Origin: Antedon bifida | Lineage: Eukaryota; Echinodermata; Crinoidea; Comatulida; Antedonidae | Assembly: GCA_963402885.1 (NCBI GenBank) | Contig: OY727097.1 | Coordinates: 14,508,001 to 14,572,000, forward strand | Direction of reading: 5' to 3' | Length of the DNA: 64,000 bases | Part shown: piece after piece, positions 57,244 through 64,000 of the stretch | How positions within the stretch are numbered: the first letter of the stretch is position 1 | Layout of the letters: each line of letters begins with the position of its first letter | The notes under the pieces: generated by a model | Database searches by the model: none | The model's input: only the letters and a program-made list of their open reading frames with translations | What the model was told of the DNA's origin: nothing | Translations under genes and position numbers: made by a program

Positions 57244-59306
57244 CACTGATCCTGAAAGTGGAAATATTCTACTTCAAGAGGAATTTGAAGAAAGAGTGAA
57301 ACAGTTGACAATGGAATGGAATAGCACAAGATCTAAACCAAAACTTAGAATATTAATGGCTGATACACGTGCCAATAGAAGAGAGATCATTGGAAAAGGA
57401 ATGCCAGTTAGTGATGTTGTAAAAACCTTTCCAGTTTTTAAAGATGGCTCTTATGTGAGTAAATTGAATACTTGATTTATATTTTTATATTAATAATATT
57501 TACAAAATTATTTAAATGGGCATAATCAGCTTGATTGTAAGAATTACACAAGTTCTTAAATGTGTACATCAATGCACTGTAGGTATCTACCTGTCCAGCT
57601 GGTTAATTTACATTTACATAGGCAGATGTATTGTGTGTAGCTATGGTAAATTAATTGAACCGCTCCTCTGGGACACAACTATTTGTGGGATATCCAGGGG
57701 TAGTTTTTTTGCAAACAGGTAATACAATAATGATGTCCCTTTAATGAATCCCATGAGTGCATGCCCCCTGAATATCTATAAACAGGGATTCAAATCTATT
57801 TAATATTAAACCTAACACTGGCCTTTTTAATCTTGATTGATTAAAATGATTGCATTTATTTACTAACCGGAGTCAACAGAACAATATTAATTTAAGTATG
57901 TGCAACTATGCAACAAAATATTGTGCATTCCATCATTGTTTTATGATTTTTGCTATTTTTTTAGATTATGGATGAGTTTTGCTCAATCATTAACCTATCA
58001 AACCCATCAGAGGCAAGAGAAATGATAGAAAAAAGAACAAACAACCTGTTCAAGATAGTACGACAGCTTGCTAACATTTCAGAAGAGGTATTGTAGAGTG
58101 CTGTTTATTGTTTATGTAATCTAATTGCCCATTGCTATTTAAATCCTCAGTTAGGTTGTGATGGGTGGATTTCTTTAGTGTGAGGATAATTATTCATTTT
58201 AAGGAGATTAGCTATGGACAGCTCTCTTTTTTCAGTCTATGCGTTATGAGGAGCTTGTAACACAGCAAAACTTGTTGGCTGATTCGGTCAACATGGGAAG
58301 AACTTGTAACTACTCACAGCAGCTTTGAACTCGTAGTAAACGAGTTCAGAGCTGCTAGGAGCATTACCTGAATCGTCCTACGAGGTTCATCGAGCTACGC
58401 GAGACTTAGGTTGAACAAATCTTGGATTGATAACTGGTAATCTCTTCTTTTAATTGGTGCTTAATTTGTATTACTTTATTTTATTTTGAGGGAGCTGAGG
58501 ATGATTCGATTAGACTACTAGACATCCTGGAGAAGAAGGTTGCCGTTGTCAAAGGGAAAGGTACCAGATCCAAGACCGTCATGACAATGTTGGAAGTAGG
58601 TGATTAGTTAACATATTGATTATGTATACTTTGATTTTCATTTGAAGGTTAATATTTTAGAAATTAAATTACACCTTTGAAATCAGAAAGTCATTTTATT
58701 TAGAGGCAACAGACAGATAAATATACTTTTATCAGAAACTTGTTCATAGATACACTGTATAACGATGTGGTTATGAAAGCATGTGGCACAACGGTAAGGA
58801 TTTGGGCTTCTAATCGAGAGGTCGGGAGTTTGAACCCGAGTTAGTACCACTTGTTTGTGTCCTTGGGCAAGGCACTTTATCTGCAATTGCTTCTCCCCAC
58901 CCAGGAGTAGTAGTGGGAACCAAATAAAATAACTGAAAATGAAAACAATATACATTTCCTAATATTTCAGGTAGAGGAAATAGACGTATCAGATGATGTT
59001 CTGGCTAAGAAGCTTCACGTGAAAGACAAAAGTCCTCTTGCCCTACGCATTGTGTGTATGGACGGCAGTACAAAGATGATATTTATTGTTGGTGAAGGGC
59101 AGTTTATAAACTGTCAGAGTGTGAACGCTAAAGATGCATTGATTCAGCTGCTGGGAGCGTACTACATTTTCCATTTGAATTACCCTGCCATTTATGGTCA
59201 ATTGCTAGGCTTCCTACAACAACAGATACTGGAACAGCCTTATCCCTTTTTCAAGGGCACACTGTTCCAAACATTCTCTACCAAAGTAAAAAATGCAAAG
59301 CAATGA
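57244..59306 (+). CDS. SAMD3-like protein, C-terminal part, four spliced exons
   Basis: The exons are 57244-57454, 57965-58087, 58491-58595 and 58971-59306 (stop TGA). Each has AG before it and, except the last, GT after it (GTGAGT, GTATTG, GTAGGT). Phases are consistent: one base carried in from an upstream exon, then phase 0. Together they give about 257 residues. Recognisable pieces are LMADTRANRREIIGKGM with VSDVVKTFPVF, the MDEFCSIINL exon, LRIVCMDGSTKMIFIVGEG, and the C-terminal LGAYYIFHLNYP and FLQQQI. This order resembles the C-terminal region of multi-copy SAMD3-like proteins of fish and invertebrates (from memory; function unknown). No SAM domain or start codon is visible upstream, where a nested element and low-complexity DNA lie. 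AATAAA at 59444 could serve as its poly-A signal. It sits between the CACTA-like tips, so it may be cargo. Confidence 0.7.
58781..58925 (+). mobile_element. tRNA-derived SINE with V/Deu-type core, in intron 3
   Basis: The A box TGGCACAACGG (58785-58795) and the B-box-like AGTTTGAACCC (58828-58838) make a tRNA head. TGTGTCCTTGGGCAAGGCAC (from 58856) is the central-domain word shared by several deuterostome SINE superfamilies (general knowledge). It lies between the third and fourth exons of the SAMD3-like gene. The 3' end is poorly defined and no target duplication was seen. Confidence 0.75.
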
Positions 59307-59369
59307 TCGCATTTACAAGATCTGAAACAGTGACAAAAATGATTGCTTTTTTCAATTTTGTGTTTATTA

Positions 59370-59633
59370 CAGATTCTATTTTACTTTAACACCATGCTGT
59401 TTACTTTTTAACACCATTCTGTATATAAACATGTTTTAGCATTAATAAAGTGTTATCCACTCATAAACGTGTATATGTGTTAATTCTTTTAACGCCTGAA
59501 CGTGTTAATAATTTGGATCTTTAACACTTAAACGTGTTAATAATTTTTACATTAACACTTAAACGTGTTTATTAAGTGTTATCCGAAACGTGTTAATTTT
59601 AGCGTTTAAACATTAACACTACTTTTTACAGTG
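59370..59633. repeat. Subterminal repeats of the CACTA-like element
   Basis: AACGTGTTAAT or close variants occur about five times and TTAACAC several more before the CACT-type tip. The mirrored set is at 53529-53670. These are the probable transposase-binding repeats. Confidence 0.75.
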
Positions 59634-60226
59634 TTGTTTTATTATTTTTTTTTTATTATGTTTTCGACCGATATGTATAAATCTCTTCATTCTCTTGTTT
59701 TATTAGCTTTTTTATCTTTTATTGAAAATAATGTGCGGCTAGTTTTATTTCCATGTCTTCGCATGTTTACAACGCACATGTATGTAGAGATGTATTTTGA
59801 AGAATAAAATCGCATGACATCATGATTATCTAATTTTTTACAAAATTTCATGAACAAAAGTCCTGTTATCAAGTATTATACGGCGAACATAAAATTGAAG
59901 ATGTACGATCGGTACATGGGGTTTTAGGGGGTTGCCTGAAATATATTTTGTTTTTAAATTAACAATATCAATGTTATTATCTTTGGTTTATGTAATTAAT
60001 TAATTTATTCTTACAATAATGTTGATTATGATATAGGCCTAAGTCAAGAATTTTTATTTTTTAATAATGAATTTTTAGTCTCTATCCCACCAAAGTACCG
60101 GGAAACGATTTTAGACACTTACTGAATAATGACCACTATGTTGAAAAGTTCCTAATAAAGGTCCTCTTATTGGAAATGTACAAAATACAATGAACTGTGT
60201 CCATTAGATTTTCTACATTTTATGTA

Positions 60227-60966
60227 ATAGACTAGGCTATGAATGAGGTAGGTGCCACCCGGAGAGGTAGAAATTCTCATATGACTTTTCTAGACCAGTT
60301 TTTTCTGGGGAATCCAAATATATTGGGTAAACGGGCTGTAACCTGAGAACTTTCGCGTGAGGGCGCTTTTTTCAAAATGGCTGCCAGTTACAGTAGACTA
60401 TGATATCTTGGCAACCACTGGTCATAGAGAGTTGATTTTGGTGTCAAATTGTTCGGAATGTACATGTTCCTATTTGATGTAATAGAACATTTTGTCCGAA
60501 AATGGCCGGAAATACCTCTATTGACCTTTGACCCAATATCTAACAGATATCATATCTCCGTAACTACTCGACACAGAAAGTTGTAATTGGTGTCAAACTC
60601 TCCAGAATATAGATGTTTATATTCGAGTAGTTACGGAGATATGATATCTGTTAGATATTGGGTCAAAGGTCAATAGAGGTATTTCCGGCCATTTCTGGAC
60701 AAAATGTTCTATTACATCAAATAGGAACATGTACATTCCGAACAATTTGACACCAAAATCAACTCTCTATGACCAGTGTTGCCAAGATATCATAGTGTAC
60801 TGTAACTGGCAGCCATTTTGAAAAAAGCGCCCTCACGCGAAAGTTCTCAGGTTACAGCCAGTTTACCCAATATATTTGGATTCCCCAGAAAAAACTGGTC
60901 TAGAAAAGTCATATGAAAATTTCTACCTCTCCGAGTGGCACCTACCTCATTTATAGCCTAGTCTAT
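60227..60966. mobile_element. 740-bp palindromic MITE
   Basis: The left arm from ATAGACTAGGCTATGAATG and the right arm ending CCTAGTCTAT pair over about 350 bp each. They include AAGTTCTCAGGTTACAGC and GACCTTTGACCCAATATC, around a centre of about 40 bp near 60596. The arms look about 95 per cent identical. It sits inside the 9-kb element. Target duplication is unclear. Confidence 0.85.
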
Positions 60967-61511
60967 AACATTTGTTTGTGTTATGCGAGGTTTGAACAAT
61001 TTATGCAATTGAAAATTGGGTGGAATTCCTTACGCAAATTGAATCCAAATACTCGATTAAAATTTGGTCAGATTAAAAAATAGTGCAATGTAATTTAGTA
61101 TTTGATAAAACCAAAGTTAAAATAAACCTGTTACGCATTTTGTCCCATTTATTTGCACTTTTTGCGTTTCATACTTTAACGCGGCCTACTGTAGTTGACG
61201 TGGAGGCCGAGTTGACTTGAGTTATTATGATATTAAACATTTTAGATTTATTAGACTCTTTTTCCTATTGTTATTTCTACTCTGAAAGACCTACGAACCA
61301 AAAATATAAAATGTAATAGGAATTTGACTGAAGAAATGATTTATTGCACATTTAACGTCAAAACTGATCGTTTTTACATTTAACGGCGAGATGTTTGCAC
61401 ATTGCGGGTAATGAATTTTTACAGATTTGCACATTTGAAGGTAAAATGTTTGCACAAATGTGGATGTTTGCACAAATGTAACTTTTTGCACATTTCACGG
61501 CTCCACACCCC

Positions 61512-61960
61512 GTCAACGGCAAATATTGGAGGAGAGCAAAAACTATATCAACCCGGAAATCACTTTTATACCGCGGACGGTTTTAAATCAGCCGATGAAA
61601 TAAGAAATGTTGTTTTAAAACCTTTTATAATATCTGCCTAAGAGAGAAATATTATATTAAATCTACATTTCGCGGTACATCTGAGATAGATAAGGTAGGT
61701 ATGCAAGGCGGAAATCTTTTTCCATTGTGCTCAGAAGTAACCATAATTATAGTATAGATACGCTAATATTGACCTCGTGGAGCACATTTAGCTCGTAGTA
61801 TTATACACGTGCACATATAACGCATCGCGTTGGTAAGTCACAAACATATTAGTGAAATGCACAACATTGCAGTAATAGTTATTAATTCATAAAGGTTATG
61901 AAATAATCAAATTAAAAAACACGAAAAAAACACCAACAGTTATCTAACAACACGTATTCC
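61512..61960 (+). repeat. Low-copy repeat unit, family C/A continuation
   Basis: Sequence from GTCAACGGCAAATATTGG through ATCAACCCGGAAATCACTTT to GAGCACATTTAGCTCGTAGT matches 205-480 and 32620-32960. It is the flank of the 9-kb element. Confidence 0.7.
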
Positions 61961-62860
61961 TTACTTTAGCACAAACACTGAAAGAACGAATGATTATATA
62001 TTATGCTTAATTCTGGAATAGGTATACACGCATAACACCAACTCCGTGTCGGTTCTCATCTTAGCTGTTCCATGTGTCTAATGTCTTAGAAAAGATAGTA
62101 TTAGGCCTAAGGGTTTTTAATGTCTGCTGTCATCGGTAGACTGTTAACAGTCGGCGGTAAAGTTACTTCCGAGTTCGTTTTCACTTTGCGATTTCCGGGT
62201 GGCAACTACAACTTCGCTGTAGTCACAATAAAATCTCTGTACAAAACGCGTGCAGCTGTCCCACATGTGAACGTGACATGTACATTTGATATACATTTGA
62301 GTCAAGATATTCCATGTTTCTCTCTTTAAACGTCAAAATGAACTAATTTATATTAATTATACTGTAGAATACTATGGTTTGGCCATGGAGCTATAAAATT
62401 AAATAGCTCCATGGTTTGGCTAATTAATATTATTGTGACTCAGACTGTTTAAAACTTAAGAAGAAATGGCTCATAATGTTTAATATGTTATAAATTGTGT
62501 ATACACTACGATATGACTCGACATTATTATTACAGTTGTAGACTATGTATAAATATTATAATGTAGCGCACCGTGATAGTAAGCCGACTCGCAATCATAT
62601 TAGTGAAACTCGTAATAATATTGCAAGTAATAATTATTAATTTATAAAGATTAAACAAGTTATTACAAAGTGTGACATCAGTTGTTACAAAACCTTGGTT
62701 AATCTGACTTCCCAATGTCAAGATTAACCTTGACGAGGCAGGGTGTTCCGAACCATGTGAGGGTACAACCGTGCAGTTCTCGACAATTTAGTCATCCTCG
62801 CAACAAAAATGATCTGTAATATGACCCGCGATGTGGTTGCTTCATTTAGGTATGTTATTA
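61961..62860. other. Non-coding stretch
   Basis: No gene is supported. A pair of ACAAAGTGTGACA words lies near 62650, and a short AT-rich palindrome at about 62390-62415 (GGAGCTATAAAATTAAATAGCTCC). Confidence 0.5.
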
Positions 62861-62951
62861 CTGGCACTCCCTTTAAATTGTAAAATTAAGCACTTTTTAA
62901 ATCACACTGAAATATATAGCACATATTATTATTAATGTTTGTAACACTTAC

Positions 62952-63050
62952 TTTGGCCTGAAGATCCAATTTAGCACCTTCCTTGAGCAAAATAGAGCAA
63001 ACATCTATGTTGCCGTTTTCTGCAGCCAAATGTAAAGGTGACGCTCCTTG
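62952..63050 (-). CDS. Single ankyrin-repeat exon (99 bp), second copy
   Basis: On the minus strand TATTTCAG precedes 33 codons, and GTAAGTG follows. The translation begins QGASPLHLAAENGNIDVCS and ends EGAKLDLQAK, with the SPLHLAA core intact. It is phase 0 on both sides. The flanks match those of the exon at 10666-10764 for about 250 bp (including ATGCTACATTGTTAAATTAAA), so the two arose by duplication of exon plus intron. Replacements in the helix positions (Q to E, H to N, T to I) look like normal repeat divergence, with no stop. Both could be exons of one long gene or of separate gene copies. Confidence 0.8.
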
Positions 63051-63232
63051 CTGAAATATTACAAACATTATGTTATAGTATTTTCTCTCTCTAATAATAG
63101 AATATTTTCCTGAAATCAATACGATGTGATCGATTAAAAATGACGTTATAGATTTAAATAATGCTACATTGTTAAATTAAATAAAGAGTATTAACCATTT
63201 TCTTTAAGACAATGTATTGTATACGTATATGG

Positions 63233-63373
63233 TTTTTTTTAGACCACACTAAGTGGTTGGTGTAACTTCACAATAATGATATATTGAAACATTATATGTT
63301 AATTAGTCACCATAACATGGACCTTTGCCATATACGATGATTTAAAATTCAGAGTTTTAGTATTATAGTATTA
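63233..63373 (+). repeat. Low-copy repeat unit, family A (fragment)
   Basis: TTTAGACCACACTAAGTGG through TATGTTAATTAGTCACC and ACCTTTGCCATATACGATG matches 28134-28261 and 37243-37363. Confidence 0.75.
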
Positions 63374-64000
63374 CAGTTGAACCTTCGTGATCGGCCACCT
63401 CCCGAAAGCGGCCACCCTCCTTAACGGCCGTACTTCCAAAAGCCCGTTTGTTCTTCATCTAATTATTGGTACTCCTGTAAGCAGACATCTCACGTGAGCG
63501 GCTGCGGCAAATTTGTTTATAACACATTAGATTGTTTGTATGGTAAATTACCTCCCGTAAGCGGCCACCCAAAAAATTCGTATTGACTTTGACATCAACA
63601 ATGCCATGACTGCAGTCGTGTGCGCAAATGTTAGTTAGTATTTACCGATCGATCGACCAACCGACCGACCGACATAGTGAGCTGTAGAGTCGAGTTTGCA
63701 CGAGACTAATAATACAATTTTGATACTTATATTGTGCTTTTATTATTAGCTTTATTTTGAAGTGGTTTTAAAAATATTTCTGTGAAGAACATTCCTGTGT
63801 TTGTTTAGATGAGATTAGAAAACTACATAGATTTTGACCGACCAATTTGTCTGAAACTCATAAATAATACTAGACAACCTGATCATAAACAATAAAATGC
63901 AATTACTGGAGAATATAGAGGCCCGTTGCGTTAAGAAAGCCTAAAATATCGTGCATAGCCATAATACGTGATTTTGGCCCTCTATCGACAGAACATCCCG
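63374..64000 (+). mobile_element. Tigger/pogo-like MITE with GGTC cassette, cut by the window end
   Basis: CAGTTGAACCTTCG after TA opens the element. CCTCCC-AAGCGGCCAC words repeat. A GGTC cassette (reverse, about 63600-63720) is inserted at the same relative place as in 28262-28680, so the two share descent. Sequence near 63950-64000 matches 28595-28645. The far tip is outside the window. Confidence 0.65.

Larger units (their letters stand above)
53529..59633. mobile_element. CACTA/EnSpm-like (CMC) element carrying a SAMD3-like gene
   Basis: The left end CACTGTAAAAACTGG and the right end CTACTTTTTACAGTG are inverted tips starting CACT. TT lies on both sides, consistent with the short duplications of CMC elements. 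Within 150-300 bp of each end the word TTAACAC/GTGTTAA, often as AACGTGTTAAT, is repeated many times, which is the subterminal-repeat architecture of EnSpm/CACTA elements. Inside are a 2.34-kb nested element, a GGCCTA-rich stretch and the four-exon gene at 57244-59306. No CACTA transposase is visible, so it is non-autonomous or partly replaced. Confidence 0.65.
52505..61508. mobile_element. 9-kb TIR element hosting nested insertions, CCC target duplication
   Basis: The left tip GTGTGGAGCCGTGAAATG and its reverse at the right end open inverted repeats of about 350-480 bp (52505-52985 against 61155-61508). CCC lies on both sides (52502-52504 and 61509-61511), and family C sequence continues outside. 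The TIRs carry many CACATTTGTGCAAAC and AAATGTGCAAA words, plus the CAACTCGGCC repeats. The interior is mostly later insertions: a CACTA-like element at 53529-59633 and a palindrome at 60227-60966. What remains of its own interior (52986-53528, 59634-60226 and 60967-61150) shows no transposase. Confidence 0.75.

Noticed and set aside
58236-58304. Extra exon of the SAMD3-like gene (frame SMRYEELVTQQNLLADSV)
   Set aside because: The acceptor (CTCTTTTTTCAG) is good, but no donor keeps the phase with both neighbours, and exons 2 and 3 already join in phase. Left as a possible alternative exon.
52505-61508. Polinton or other capsid-bearing element
   Set aside because: The 3-bp flanking CCC and the complete lack of polymerase, integrase or capsid-like frames do not fit.

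Overview
The window looks like accessory, non-genic sequence from an AT-rich deuterostome invertebrate genome. The best guess is an echinoderm (crinoid or sea cucumber) or a relative. The reasons are the very frequent GGCCTA/TAGGCCTA words, spliced 99-bp ankyrin exons, two CR1/L2-like LINEs, tRNA-derived SINEs, and a foldback element of the kind described in sea urchins as TU elements. No prokaryotic gene organisation is present. Species assignment is inference only.

Layout. 1-8612: end of a low-copy repeat unit (family A), then a foldback element whose arms are tandem arrays. The foldback carries a DNA transposon (1931-7847, TGTA target duplication), which in turn carries a nearly complete LINE (about 2880-7336). 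8613-20300: a TTAA MITE, one ankyrin-repeat exon, a SINE, family A again, several hairpin MITEs and family B. 20300-23830: family C, minisatellites, an array of eight ~80-bp hairpin units, and a broken tyrosine-recombinase gene next to it. 24134-26757: a decayed minus-strand LINE. 26757-32400: further copies of families A and B. 33260-35994: a second foldback copy that lacks the nested DNA transposon and so gives the empty site. 36000-41360: family A and B pieces, a Tigger-like MITE and LINE scraps. 41366-49698: an 8.3-kb palindrome with ~3.8/4.3-kb arms and a 7-bp target duplication. 52505-61508: a 9-kb TIR element containing a CACTA-like element (53529-59633), which holds a four-exon SAMD3-like gene and a 2.34-kb hairpin-tipped element. 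62870-64000: a second ankyrin exon and more family A sequence.

Very little is host coding sequence: two single-repeat ankyrin exons (minus strand, in duplicated surroundings), the 3' part of a SAMD3-like gene (plus strand, 57244-59306), and perhaps one terminal exon near 13.45 kb. The rest is mobile DNA inserted into other mobile DNA. Duplicated units supply filled and empty versions of several insertion sites, so several target-site duplications can be read directly.

The most unusual items are the hairpin-unit array beside a tyrosine recombinase (22.0-23.6 kb), the giant foldback (41.4-49.7 kb), and the CACTA-like element that appears to carry a spliced SAMD3-like gene (53.5-59.6 kb). All alignments were done by eye. 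Boundaries described as approximate may be off by tens of bases.
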